Source: Eubacteriaceae bacterium
Lineage (GTDB): Bacteria > Bacillota > Clostridia > Lachnospirales > Lachnospiraceae
Assembly: GCA_910575665.1 (NCBI GenBank)
Contig: CAJTFB010000015.1
Coordinates: 749 to 64,748, forward strand
Direction: 5' to 3'
DNA length: 64,000 nt
The first letter of the stretch is position 1. Each line of letters opens with the position of its first letter. Made by a program: the position numbers and the translations under genes. The notes under the pieces are model-generated. The model did no database searches. It was not told where the DNA came from and saw only the letters and a program-made list of their open reading frames with translations. Below, piece by piece: positions 7,225-15,655 of the stretch.

Positions 7225-7836
7225 TCACACCTCCTGCGTATAAACCTTTTTCCAAAAATCAATTAAAATAATAATTTCTTTCTCAATTTCATCTGGTATA
7301 ATACAATTTAAACGATATTTTTTCAGCATATATCCATCGACAGCGTAAAAGATTTCAGCATACATTGTTTTTATATCAATATCTTTCCGAAATTTTGATA
7401 TATCTATTTTCTCAAACACTATCATTTCACTTGCCTTGCTAACATCATTAAAGTTTTCTTGAATGGACTTGTGTATTTCTGGAGCCGTTTCATAATATGC
7501 TCTTAGCGAAAAAGCATATAAATGCGGATAATCACGCATAAGCGAACACTTTGATAATAGGCTTCTTTTCAGCATTTCAAAAAAGTCATCTGTTTCCAAA
7601 GTTTTGTATTCTGTAACCGCTTTCCTTGTCATCTCAATAGCGTTCATCCACAAGTACATATATAATTCCTTTTTGTTAGTAAAATAGTGAAAAAGCAATG
7701 CTTTTGAAATACCGCTCTCGTCTGCAATTTCCGACATTGGGGCTTTTTTATAGCTGTTTTCTGAAAACACTTTGTAAGCAGCGTTTATAATACGCCGCTG
7801 TTTTTCTAATGGAAGTTTGAAAAACTTGTCATTCAT
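7225..7836 (-). CDS. TetR/AcrR-family transcriptional regulator
   Basis: 203 residues from the second ATG (7836). AAGGAG has the right 7-bp spacing to this codon, whereas the first ATG (7842) lies on top of it. The N-terminal HTH is typical: RRIINAAYKVFSENSYKKAP, then EIADESGISKALLFHYFTNK and KELYMYLW. The C-terminal ligand domain is all helical and not diagnostic. It heads the hydrolase operon and very likely represses it: an ACCGT-A-ACGGT palindrome and a second TTGACCGT flank the -10 box upstream of the gene. Confidence 0.85.
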   Translation of the reverse strand: MNDKFFKLPLEKQRRIINAAYKVFSENSYKKAPMSEIADESGISKALLFHYFTNKKELYMYLWMNAIEMTRKAVTEYKTLETDDFFEMLKRSLLSKCSLMRDYPHLYAFSLRAYYETAPEIHKSIQENFNDVSKASEMIVFEKIDISKFRKDIDIKTMYAEIFYAVDGYMLKKYRLNCIIPDEIEKEIIILIDFWKKVYTQEV

Positions 7837-7850
7837 ATACATTCTCCTTA

Positions 7851-7896
7851 TTGACCGTAACGGTTAATGCAAGTATATTATATATCCGTTGACCGT
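7851..7896 (-). promoter_or_regulatory. tetR promoter with two TTGACCGT operator sites
   Basis: TTGACCGT occurs as a direct repeat at 7851-7858 and 7889-7896. The first copy extends into a perfect palindrome ACCGT-A-ACGGT (7854-7864). A consensus TATAAT on the minus strand (7877-7882) lies between the two copies. Binding of TetR here would cover the promoter, which is the usual autorepression design; the binding itself is inferred. Confidence 0.6.
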
Positions 7897-7965
7897 TTTT
7901 GAGAAGACTATTGCTAAAATTATAAAGAAAAGCGACAGAGCTTTAACCCTCTGCCGCCATGTTGC

Positions 7966-8337
7966 CTATGTGAAAATAATTTCCTCGTTCACAATCTTCA
8001 TTGCACAAGTCCGTATGTTATTGAGCCGTCCGACCCATTCTAAGGCGTTTTCAGCCTTTAGCTGTTCCGTAACGCCCTGCGCCTGCTTCATGCCCTCTAT
8101 AAGCCGTTCAAAGCGTTCCTGCGCCTGCCTGTCAATGCCGGCAAGATAGGAATTGAGCCTGCCGCTTGTGAGAAGATTGGTGTATGTAACCTTTTGGTAC
8201 TGCTTCAGATAGTCCATATGCCGCTGTCCCCATATGCCTATCGGCTGTTCTTCTTCATATGGTAATCTTAAATCTGGAATAAGATACCCATTTTCTTCGT
8301 GGTATATGCCGCCTAACTGTTCAAATATTGATTTCAT
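7966..8337 (-). CDS. tnpV: Transposon-encoded protein TnpV
   Basis: About 123 residues from MKSIFEQLGG (ATG 8337); the frame can be extended 18 codons upstream without family support. It matches the TnpV family of Tn4451-type clostridial elements: GGIYHEENGYLIPDL near the start, GIWGQRH near 38, LTSGRLNSYLAGIDRQA near 60, AENALEWVGRLNNI near 100, and IVNEEIIFT at the end. The biochemical role is unknown. TnpV genes sit near element ends, and here the integrated element stops only about 100 bp beyond it. Confidence 0.85.
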   Translation of the reverse strand: MKSIFEQLGGIYHEENGYLIPDLRLPYEEEQPIGIWGQRHMDYLKQYQKVTYTNLLTSGRLNSYLAGIDRQAQERFERLIEGMKQAQGVTEQLKAENALEWVGRLNNIRTCAMKIVNEEIIFT

Positions 8338-8427
8338 ATGCAAAAACTCCTTTTCTGTATGGTTTGGTTTCTGCGGGGTATCTGCAAGCAATGTATCAGC
8401 AGGCTGTATGTATATACTGTCTTTAAG

Positions 8428-8976
8428 TTAAGTAATCCCCGTCTCATCTCCTCCCAGGGAAGAAATGGTATTTTTAAACCGGATCCTTTCTTCCGGATTA
8501 AGCCCTGCTGTGGGCTCGTCAAACAGGATCAGTTCTGGATGGTTCAACAGTGCCTGGGCAACTCCGACACGGCGCATCATTCCCCCGGATAACTTTCCGC
8601 CCGCCTTCTTTAAATTTTCTTCCATGTTGACGGCATGGATGCAACGCAGGATCTCCTCCTTCCGCTCCTTTTTGGGGATTCCCTTCAGATTGCAGAAATA
8701 GTTCATGGAGTCATAGACATTTAGTTCTTTAAAAAGCCCAAAGGACTGTGGCAGATAACCAATGTTGGTTTTCTTTTTCTTCTTACTGCTGACTCCATCG
8801 ATCAGTACCTCTCCTCCCGAGAGAGAGTATAGATTGGTCATGCAGCGCATGAGCGTGGTCTTCCCGGCGCCATTCGGCCCCAGAAGGCCATAGATCCCCT
8901 TCTCTATCGTACAGCTGATGTTATTCAGTATCTGTTTTTTTCCAAATCTTTTGGATACATGTTTAACTTCTATCAT
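8428..8976 (-). pseudogene. ABC transporter ATP-binding protein, 3' end lost by element insertion
   Basis: The N-terminal 178 residues look normal: Walker A GPNGAGKTT (about 34-42), Q-loop near 76 (YLPQSFG), signature LSGGMMRR (about 129), Walker B LILFDEPTAGLNP (about 148-160). Homology ends after GGDET, where the switch-region histidine and the C-terminus should follow, and the frame stops four codons into element DNA. A typical protein has about 290 residues. Its start overlaps the permease stop by 4 bp (ATGA), so the pair was one transcript. The transporter can no longer be complete from this copy unless the element excises. Confidence 0.85.
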
Positions 8977-10757
8977 GGCAGATCCTCCTCTGGTTCCACT
9001 TGCTCTTCCTTATCCCATTTTGTATGGTCGATAGTGCTGCCTGTCTCCTGATAATACTCATATAATTCCGGAAGGCTTTGCGGGGAAGCGACGGCGTGGT
9101 CACTGGCTATATACCAGGAAATATCAGCATCCATGACATTTGCCAGGTCAAAAAGGATCTCTGGACCCTTTTTTCCCCGGTTCAGTCCTTTGACCGCCTG
9201 AAAAGATTCTTCCGCCATTTCTCTGGTCTTTTCAATATTATTTTTCCAGTAGGGCATAGCCAGAACCGAATAATACACAACACCGTTTTTTAATCTCATT
9301 TCCTTCACAAAAGGGGAGGCCACAAAAGTTGCCCCTTCCGCCGTACCCACATAGCGGCCATCCTCGGATTCCGACAGATTGGAGTACATCTGATGTTTCG
9401 TAGGAAAACGGATATCGTAATGGACCGGATACATCGCCCCCTTTAAATTATACCCATGCTGCCAGTAATTTCCCACCGGTTCGATCATATACTCATTCCA
9501 GCCTGCATTGGGCAGATACGGAAAATTCCCTGCCAGAAATACAGCCTGGCTGGTGGCGACATATTTTCTGGAATAGCCTTCATATTCAAAGTGTATTCTT
9601 TCCAAACGATGGGCTTTATTCGTCCGGACCAGCACATGATCGATATCCTGTTCAAAAGACAATTCTTCCCCGGTTTCATCTGTGACCCTTTTAACCACAT
9701 ACCCGTGATACAACGTAAAACCATATTCCGGCAGTTCCTGCCGGTCTACTGTGACATCCAGGGAAGCAGCCAGAACTCTTCCGGGAGTCAACTCCCCTTT
9801 GTATTCCAGGATCTTAAAATCCGGTTCTTTATATTTTCTTCCAATCCCCTGATGCTCCATGGCTGTAAGGTAAACATCTGAGGCGGAATCAGCATTATAG
9901 ATCAGACTGTAATACTGCTGGTCGTCCATATATGCCCCCCAGTTTCCATACACATACCGATCCCCGGAGGGCTGGATATAAAATATAAAAACCGTGCAGG
10001 CAGCCATAAATAATAGGGCTGTTACCGCCTTCTTTCTTATTCTGTTCATCACCAGGCTCAAACCGGACAAGGTGAGCAGGATCCAGAAGAGGATCCGCTG
10101 GAGATTCACAGCTTCTGTGGTATACCCATAAATAAAGTCGCAAAAAACATTGTAATTCCGGTTCATGATGCCGAATATATCGATCACATGGGTCCACCTC
10201 TCACTGTTGGCAACACTATTCATCATAATGGGATAAAGGATTCTGGAAAACATGGAAAACACGGTAACCAGAGCAAAAAATCCCTTGATCCTGGAGGGGA
10301 TCATGGCAATCAGCATGCCCGCCAGCAAGGCAAAAAAATAAGTAAGAAAATGATAAATAAAATAAGCTTTGACAAGCATGATAAACCAGTCTGTATTAAA
10401 TTCCTTCAGGACACTGGTGGTCCCGATGATGGAAACCGTCAGGTATACGATATATAGGATCAGATCCAGTCCCAGAAAGATTAGCAGGCCGTATATCTTC
10501 TCCCGCCCTGCCCCCATCCTGGAGACACTGACGATCTCATCTAATCAGCAGCGCCTGATCTGGTAAAAAAATTCATAGGAGATCATCATAAAATAGAAAA
10601 AAGAAAAGGTCTGCGTCGAAAGCGCCGTATTGGAAATATCCTCAATACCTGTCGCCGTATGTACGGGCTGCATCAGATAAAGTATGATCATATATGCCAG
10701 CGTCCCCAGCAAAAACACCGGCGATTTTATAAAGCGCTTCAGATTTATGTAAAACAT
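8973..10757 (-). pseudogene. ABC transporter permease interrupted by an in-frame TGA
   Basis: Two open segments share one frame: 10757-10548 (70 codons, starting MFYINLKRFIKSP) and 10544-8973. They are separated only by TGA at 10545-10547. Reading through gives a continuous helix boundary FFYQIRRC-stop-LDEIVSVSR, so this is one gene of about 594 codons carrying a nonsense codon; GGA to TGA is the simplest origin. The N-terminal half has about six membrane segments. The C-terminal half is a large extracytoplasmic, M1-peptidase-like region without HExxH, as seen in some Firmicutes ABC permeases. The partner ATPase downstream is also broken, so the locus appears decayed. Confidence 0.75.
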
Positions 10758-10786
10758 AGGGTTCTCCTTTGCATTTTTTGAAGTAT

Positions 10787-10814
10787 AAAAAAGACACTAT
10801 ATATATTCTAGCAT
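10787..10814 (-). repeat. 28-bp promoter-like palindrome, copy 1
   Basis: 27 of 28 bases match the copy at 17527-17554. On the minus strand it contains an extended -10 (TGCTAGAAT) followed by ATATATAGTGTC and a T-run, 30 bp upstream of the broken permease gene. It abuts the stop codon of the upstream HTH antitoxin-like gene. Confidence 0.5.
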
Positions 10815-10816
10815 GT

Positions 10817-11455
10817 CTATTTTTCAATTAAATCTTCCATTGTGCAGCCTAAAACCTTGGCAAAGCTATACATGGTCTCCACACTCGCCTTGTTAATGTT
10901 TTTGTTTCGTTGTTCGTACATCTGAATAGAACGAAGGCTGACACCGGAATGTTCCGCCAACCCTGCCTGTGTGAATCCATAGGCTGTCCGAATACGCTTT
11001 AAATTAGTTTCAAAAAAATATTTCTTCATTCGTGAATCCACGATATCAACAAACTTTGTTATATCTGCCTCATGGAGAGTGTAGTACATTTTCAGCAGAT
11101 CTTCATAAGAGATAACTTTAAAAATATCGCTGTACTTTCTACTTGAATACCACTGATAATAAGCAACTGCCCATCCAATCCAGTATTCCTTGGAGCGTTC
11201 GAAATGTTCCTGTGGTTCTATTTGAAGTTCCTGCCCTTTCGTTTCTGCGACGATTTCCACAACAATTTCAATACCACTTTTTCCTGCAATACAGGCAGGT
11301 TCGCCATTTTCCATTCTATTGCTCACCGAACTTACAATAAAAAGTTTTACAAAATCTTTTCCAGGAATACCACAAGCATTGACTGCATAATCAAAAGCAT
11401 CCCCTAGTACTGACTGTGCCTTACTCAGATATATTTCTTGGTATGCGTGGATCAT
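10817..11455 (-). CDS. HTH-domain antitoxin-like protein paired with the DUF3990 gene
   Basis: A 212-residue protein. The N-terminal and middle parts are helical, with a WIGWAVAYYQWYSSRKYSD stretch (about 93-111) and LHEADITKFVDIVDS (about 128). A Cro/C1-type HTH lies at about 150-205 (TQAGLAEHSGVSLRSIQMYE). It starts 35 bp inside the upstream DUF3990 gene, with AGGAGG 11 bp before the ATG, so the two are co-translated. Proteins of this shape commonly neighbour DUF3990 genes in gut Firmicutes. Autoregulation is likely because a perfect palindrome sits inside the operon promoter. The antitoxin role is inferred from arrangement, not demonstrated. Confidence 0.65.
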   Translation of the reverse strand: MIHAYQEIYLSKAQSVLGDAFDYAVNACGIPGKDFVKLFIVSSVSNRMENGEPACIAGKSGIEIVVEIVAETKGQELQIEPQEHFERSKEYWIGWAVAYYQWYSSRKYSDIFKVISYEDLLKMYYTLHEADITKFVDIVDSRMKKYFFETNLKRIRTAYGFTQAGLAEHSGVSLRSIQMYEQRNKNINKASVETMYSFAKVLGCTMEDLIEK

Positions 11456-12116
11456 CGTTCTTAATGCCTCCTCTCATAATATCCTGAATATACAGTCCAT
11501 CACTCTCCTCTTCAAGCATTTCAAGATAAAGCTTATTTGCTTCATGATCTCTGGCCTTGCGAAGAACATAATATGGTTCCTTCCCGGCAACATCGAATCC
11601 TTCATATTTCAGATTAGAAAAGGCAAACTTTGATTTAATAACGATTTGTTCACCCAGCTTTCCAAGCCGCATAGCCCGTGCAAGCTGCTCTACTGAAATA
11701 CCGTTGTTAAGAAATAATTCTGCATAATCAAAATAGGAATCGTCTGCACGGTAGCCTATGATCAGGTCAAACGCATTTACATTAACACTGAAGTTATCAA
11801 TCAAATATCTTTTTGCTCTTCCGGCCACAGGCGTTTTTATAGAAAACAGACGGTGTTCTACTAAAACAGTAATCCAGTTAAGTATAGTGTAATCAGGACA
11901 ATTTAAATTCAAAATATTTAAGTATTTGGTATCTAACGTATATCGATTGGAAAAACCATCATGCAAGGAAGATACCGCCCATTCTTTTGCCAGCTTCTCA
12001 CTTACCGTGCAATAAAAACCAGGACCAAAATCATTATTCATTTTACCTTCACCAAAAGTCGGCCGTTCCACGATTTTTTCAGAACCGTGAAATATAGTAA
12101 TCAGTTTGTCCATTTT
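11421..12116 (-). CDS. DUF3990-family protein, putative ADP-ribosyltransferase-like toxin
   Basis: 231 residues from the ATG at 12116 (GGAGG eight bases before it; an ATG 11 codons upstream is not well placed). The N-terminal ITIFHGSEKIVERPTF then DFGPGFYCT (about 5-35) is the DUF3990 signature. It is reminiscent of the His-Gly and Gly-x-Gly-Phe-Tyr strands of ADP-ribosyltransferase folds; this fold relation is family knowledge that I recall, not something shown here. No signal peptide. It is first in a two-gene unit with an HTH protein and has its own consensus promoter with an embedded operator, the layout of a type II toxin-antitoxin pair. The target is unknown. Confidence 0.65.
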   Translation of the reverse strand, partial: KMDKLITIFHGSEKIVERPTFGEGKMNNDFGPGFYCTVSEKLAKEWAVSSLHDGFSNRYTLDTKYLNILNLNCPDYTILNWITVLVEHRLFSIKTPVAGRAKRYLIDNFSVNVNAFDLIIGYRADDSYFDYAELFLNNGISVEQLARAMRLGKLGEQIVIKSKFAFSNLKYEGFDVAGKEPYYVLRKARDHEANKLYLEMLEEESDGLYIQDIMRGGIKNDDPRIPRNISE

Positions 12117-12139
12117 CCCAACCTCCATTCTCCACCACG

Positions 12140-12168
12140 ATTGTATCACTAAAGTGATAATATGTCAA
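12140..12168 (-). promoter_or_regulatory. Consensus promoter with palindromic operator for the DUF3990/HTH pair
   Basis: The minus strand has TTGACA (12163-12168), a 17-bp spacer and TACAAT (12140-12145), close to the ideal vegetative promoter. A perfect inverted repeat TATCACT-TT-AGTGATA (12144-12159) fills the spacer and touches the -10. Repression by the HTH protein encoded second in the operon would fit. Confidence 0.75.
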
Positions 12169-12202
12169 TCAAACTATAAACATTCCTCCATTCCATGAAA
12201 AC

Positions 12203-12226
12203 GGAGCAGTGTAAGACTACTGCCCC
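12203..12226 (-). terminator. Probable terminator after the secreted Ig-like protein gene
   Basis: An 8-bp stem (GGGGCAGT/ACTGCTCC, one G-U) with an 8-base loop on the minus strand is followed by CGTTTTC, 15 bp beyond the stop at 12241. The U-tract is short. Confidence 0.45.
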
Positions 12227-12240
12227 GCCTCTGTTTCGTA

Positions 12241-12927
12241 TTATCCTGTAACCTTTGCTGATTGTTTAAACAGTTGTTCTGCATACTTATTTATCTCATT
12301 CGCTCTGCTGGTTGTATAATAATATTTGGGTTTTGAATCAACCATTTTAAATTGCTCTGTTCCATCTGACAAATATAAATGGACTGCATAATTCCACCCC
12401 ACCCTTCGTCCTTTGTTCGCCAGTTTATAATCAAACTTAAATTTTGCTTCATTTATCAAAGCACACAAATTACGGACAGCCTCCTGTTCTTCAATTTTGA
12501 CTACCGTTCCATCCGATCCGCTTTGGATCGTCGCATATTCCACCATTGATAAATCTTTTTGGGGATTTTTACTAACAACATCCAAATCAATCCTATATCT
12601 TTTCTTTTTTGTTATGCCAATCAACTTATATCTTCCAATTTTTTTTGCTGTAAAAGTTTTACCAACGACTTTTAAATTTTTATTTTCAGAAACCCATTTT
12701 ATTTTTTTATTTTTTAACTTCTGTGTCATCTTTTTACCTGTGTCTATATCTTGGACATCTTTAGCAATCTGGGATATTTTATACTTTGTACCATTCGCAA
12801 CAATCACCTTACTACAGTGGTAAGCCTGTACCTTTTTTGCACTTATATCCACCCTATTCAACATAGAAATAACGAGTGATAAGGCGAACATTAGCACAAT
12901 AACATTTTCTTGTTTTTTTATTTTCAT
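12241..12927 (-). CDS. Secreted or membrane-anchored protein with an Ig-like domain, unknown function
   Basis: A 228-residue protein. Residues 10-25 are a hydrophobic segment after MKIKKQE, consistent with a signal peptide or single anchor. Residues 65-115 resemble a bacterial Ig-like (Big_2-type) fold: KKIKWVSENKNLKVVGKTFT then GRYKLIGIT. The C-terminal 110 residues (ATIQSGSDGTVVKIEEQE; then a WNYAVHLYLSDGTEQF strand pair) look like a small beta-rich domain of unknown function, similar in style to Firmicutes lipoprotein tails. There is no lipobox Cys. It follows the secreted cysteine-protease-like gene in the same direction, so the two may be co-expressed. Confidence 0.55.
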   Translation of the reverse strand: MKIKKQENVIVLMFALSLVISMLNRVDISAKKVQAYHCSKVIVANGTKYKISQIAKDVQDIDTGKKMTQKLKNKKIKWVSENKNLKVVGKTFTAKKIGRYKLIGITKKKRYRIDLDVVSKNPQKDLSMVEYATIQSGSDGTVVKIEEQEAVRNLCALINEAKFKFDYKLANKGRRVGWNYAVHLYLSDGTEQFKMVDSKPKYYYTTSRANEINKYAEQLFKQSAKVTG

Positions 12928-13049
12928 CTGTTTTTCCTCCTTATATAAATTAATTACCCTGCATAAATAAAATAACCCTGTATACCCTTAACTTTATTAT
13001 TACCCATACAAAGTCATAAAGCTTTACTGGGTTAACTTTTAACATTTTA

Positions 13050-14351
13050 TTACTTTTGAATGTTAGTATATACAAAATATAGAGATACCATTTCATCTGT
13101 TGTTGGATCGCATCCAACATGAACATTAATATACCGATCAGCATGTTCTTCCCAACCATCAGCCACCTGAAGATACCTGCTTGTTTTTAAACCTGTAGCT
13201 TGATTTGTTGAATAATTATACTGCACATAACCAACAGCAAGAACAGCATGTTCTTTATACATATAATGCTCTGAAACACCGTATATAAATGGCTCTCCAA
13301 AATCTATCCTTCGTTTCATCTCCGTCCAGTTTGCAGCATCTCTATAACCATCAAACCCATAATAGTGAGTAATGGCATCCTGAATACCAATTTCCCTAAA
13401 ATATCTATCTAGACCTGGTTTCACATCTTCCATATCTGTTCCTTTTACATCAGAAGTTTTGAAATAGGTTTTTAACTTGTTAAACGTTAACTTCCAATCA
13501 TTATTTATCACTATAGATTGTTTCAGCCTTTTTCGCTCCATATAATATTTTAACAAATTACACGCAGCAGTGGGTACACAGATTCCACCTGGTCCAAAAT
13601 CCGTCATTTCAAAATATCTATAAAATGTTGCGTCTGGTGCTGTACGACGTATGACGCTGGTATATCCGCTTTCGTACTGATTTGGATTTAATATTTCTCC
13701 TCCATTAGTAGGCGGAGCCGAATTTCCAACTCCAGTTTGTTTCTTAATCTCTTTCCATTCTTCCTTAATCCCCGCTGTATCATTCTTTGACTCTTCCTGA
13801 TCACTTTCAATATCTTCAATAGAAAAACTTTCTTTGTCCGTTTCTATATTGGTTGCTTTTTTCGTATCTTTATCTACTTTATAATAATTTATGCTGCCAT
13901 CATACAGAAGATACTCGTTACTCTGCAATTTTTCATCAAGAAACCTTCCTGATGTCTGAAATTCAATAATTGGCGGATTTTCCTCTACTGCCCCTACGAC
14001 GACATATCCCGCATCTTCTGACCCATTTTTCAGTTCAACCACATAGGCACATATTTCCTCTTTCTCATTGTACAGGTTATACACTTTTCTAATCTTTGTA
14101 CCTTCTCTCCAGTCAGTTTCCTGATTTACAAGTGTTTCATCCACCTGAAATTCCGCGATATCTTTTGCTTCCTCTTTGTTAATATCCGGTTCTTCCGGTG
14201 CCTCTTGTTTCTGAGAATCCCCTGTACTTTGGTTTATCCCCGATACTTCCTGTTCTGCTGCATAAGTATCTACTTCAAAGCTCTGCAAACTAAAACCAAA
14301 CATAGCAAACGCTAAAATGATACACAGCAACCTCTTTCCTACATTTTTCAT
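13050..14351 (-). CDS. Secreted papain-like (C39/C10-type) cysteine protease
   Basis: 433 residues from the ATG at 14351 (GAGAGG nine bases before; another ATG lies three codons upstream). A signal peptide (LLCIILAFAMFGFSLQSF) ends near AYAAE-like YAAEQ. A propeptide-like region (GYVVVGAVEENPPIIEFQ) and a Glu/Asp-rich linker follow. The C-terminal catalytic domain has GGICVPTAACNLL (Cys, about 260), HAVLAVGY (His, about 368) and QVADGW (Asp, about 397), the Cys-His-Asp order of papain-like C39/C10 peptidases. It probably acts outside the cell; the substrate is unknown. Downstream lies the secreted Ig-like protein. Confidence 0.7.
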   Translation of the reverse strand: MKNVGKRLLCIILAFAMFGFSLQSFEVDTYAAEQEVSGINQSTGDSQKQEAPEEPDINKEEAKDIAEFQVDETLVNQETDWREGTKIRKVYNLYNEKEEICAYVVELKNGSEDAGYVVVGAVEENPPIIEFQTSGRFLDEKLQSNEYLLYDGSINYYKVDKDTKKATNIETDKESFSIEDIESDQEESKNDTAGIKEEWKEIKKQTGVGNSAPPTNGGEILNPNQYESGYTSVIRRTAPDATFYRYFEMTDFGPGGICVPTAACNLLKYYMERKRLKQSIVINNDWKLTFNKLKTYFKTSDVKGTDMEDVKPGLDRYFREIGIQDAITHYYGFDGYRDAANWTEMKRRIDFGEPFIYGVSEHYMYKEHAVLAVGYVQYNYSTNQATGLKTSRYLQVADGWEEHADRYINVHVGCDPTTDEMVSLYFVYTNIQK

Positions 14352-14422
14352 ACTTCTCATCCTCTCTTTTTATTTTTTTGGCGTTTATCAAACGCCTCAA
14401 CCTGCATTTCTACAGGATGTTC

Positions 14423-15655
14423 TCATTCCATTTCATTTACAAACCACTTGATCTTTCCCGTATCACTATGCGGGCGGATACAATCCGAAAAAGTAAACGT
14501 AAAATCCACATCACCGACAACCGTACCCTGGATCACATCCCTGTACAACTGCATAAACTTTTCCTTGCCAAACTCCTCATCCATCACTATTAAAAGTTCT
14601 ATTTGTGACGCAGACTTCTGAACTGCCTGGAACTGATAGACGACATTTTGATAATATCCATTTACCATTTCCACTGGCTTCAATAACACATCTGCAGGTA
14701 TGCTCTCCTCCCCCAAACGAATCCTGTCATTCTTTCTCGCCTTTTCCAACACGAGAAAACGCAGCCATTTTCCATCTTTTCTCTCTGACTGGATCTTGCC
14801 TACATCACCGATACCGTATCTCACAAAAGGCATCGCGTGGTTATGCAATGAGGTCACATAGATATTCCCGCTCTCCCCCTCACCGACTTCTTTCCCTTCG
14901 TCGTCCAGCACTTCCACATACGTTGTCTGGTCATATAACCGATACCGGTCTCCCTCTTCGTATCCGATACTCTGAACCTCCATTGTACCATAGTGCATGT
15001 TAACGACACATCCCCACGATAACTCCAGTTCAGCTCTCAACCCTTCCCATGCCATCTCCCCCGTTAATTCCACATAACGCACGGATTCAAATGCAGGTAG
15101 ATCCATCTTACGAGTTTGTTCCATGAGAAAAAATGCCATCGCCGGATGCAGGATCATCCATTCTGGCTTGAAATGACGGATCTTCTGGCAGGTGTCTTTC
15201 AAATAAAACGAAGACAGCCGATCTTTTGAAACGATCATCAAATTACCATTTATTTCATAAACATTGTCATTTGCCAGCGTCGTATTAAATTGACAAAGGC
15301 GATCCCGTGCATGGATGTCCGCCGCTTTCCAACGGTCTACCCACAAAGGCAGAAGTGCGTGAAGCATGTCCTCTTTGTTCCAGTAAACATCCAAAAAAGT
15401 TCCCGTGCTTCCGGAGGTATGGGTATGGATCAGCCTTTCCATCGCAACATCTGCCACATATTCTTGCGAAACCAAATCGTCTGCATATTCCACGATCTGA
15501 TTTTTTTCTATAACCGGAAGCTTATTCCATTCGGCCCGGCTTGCCAGCTCCTGCCAGGTAACCCCTATTCCCCGCAGTTTATCACGATAAAACGGAACAT
15601 TATAATACGCATATTCAGCCATCTTCCATCGCTTGTTCACCGAACGATCATTCAA
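14423..15655 (-). CDS. PaaK/CapK-like acyl-adenylating enzyme (AMP-dependent ligase)
   Basis: A 410-residue protein of the phenylacetate-CoA ligase-like adenylate-forming group. The phosphate-binding loop is THTSGSTGTFLDV (about 77-90), followed by YVELTGEMAWEG (about 190), MHYGTMEVQSIGYE (about 222-236) and FVRYGIGDVGKI (about 278). It should activate a carboxylic acid as acyl-AMP and load it on CoA or, given the neighbour, on the acyl carrier protein whose stop codon overlaps its start by 4 bp. It is shorter than classical PaaK by a few tens of residues. The substrate is unknown. Confidence 0.75.
   Translation of the reverse strand: MNDRSVNKRWKMAEYAYYNVPFYRDKLRGIGVTWQELASRAEWNKLPVIEKNQIVEYADDLVSQEYVADVAMERLIHTHTSGSTGTFLDVYWNKEDMLHALLPLWVDRWKAADIHARDRLCQFNTTLANDNVYEINGNLMIVSKDRLSSFYLKDTCQKIRHFKPEWMILHPAMAFFLMEQTRKMDLPAFESVRYVELTGEMAWEGLRAELELSWGCVVNMHYGTMEVQSIGYEEGDRYRLYDQTTYVEVLDDEGKEVGEGESGNIYVTSLHNHAMPFVRYGIGDVGKIQSERKDGKWLRFLVLEKARKNDRIRLGEESIPADVLLKPVEMVNGYYQNVVYQFQAVQKSASQIELLIVMDEEFGKEKFMQLYRDVIQGTVVGDVDFTFTFSDCIRPHSDTGKIKWFVNEME

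Larger units (their letters stand above)
1..8440. mobile_element. Integrated mobilizable/conjugative element (right part), inserted in an ABC ATPase gene
   Basis: The content from 1 to about 8440 is element-like: serine recombinase, TnpW-like ORF, oriT plus MobT, KTR protein, TnpV and cargo. At 8438-8440 the sequence switches within one codon from element DNA to the coding sequence of a chromosomal ABC ATPase, whose C-terminal part is missing. The left end, the rest of the ATPase gene and any transfer machinery lie outside the window. With relaxase and oriT but no visible secretion genes it could be an IME or one end of an ICE. Confidence 0.75.

Noticed and set aside
14383-14400. GGCGTTT/AAACGCC hairpin as a terminator of the ligase operon
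   Set aside because: The stem is followed by A-runs, not U-runs, in the direction of transcription; it lies in the leader of the protease gene and its role is unclear.
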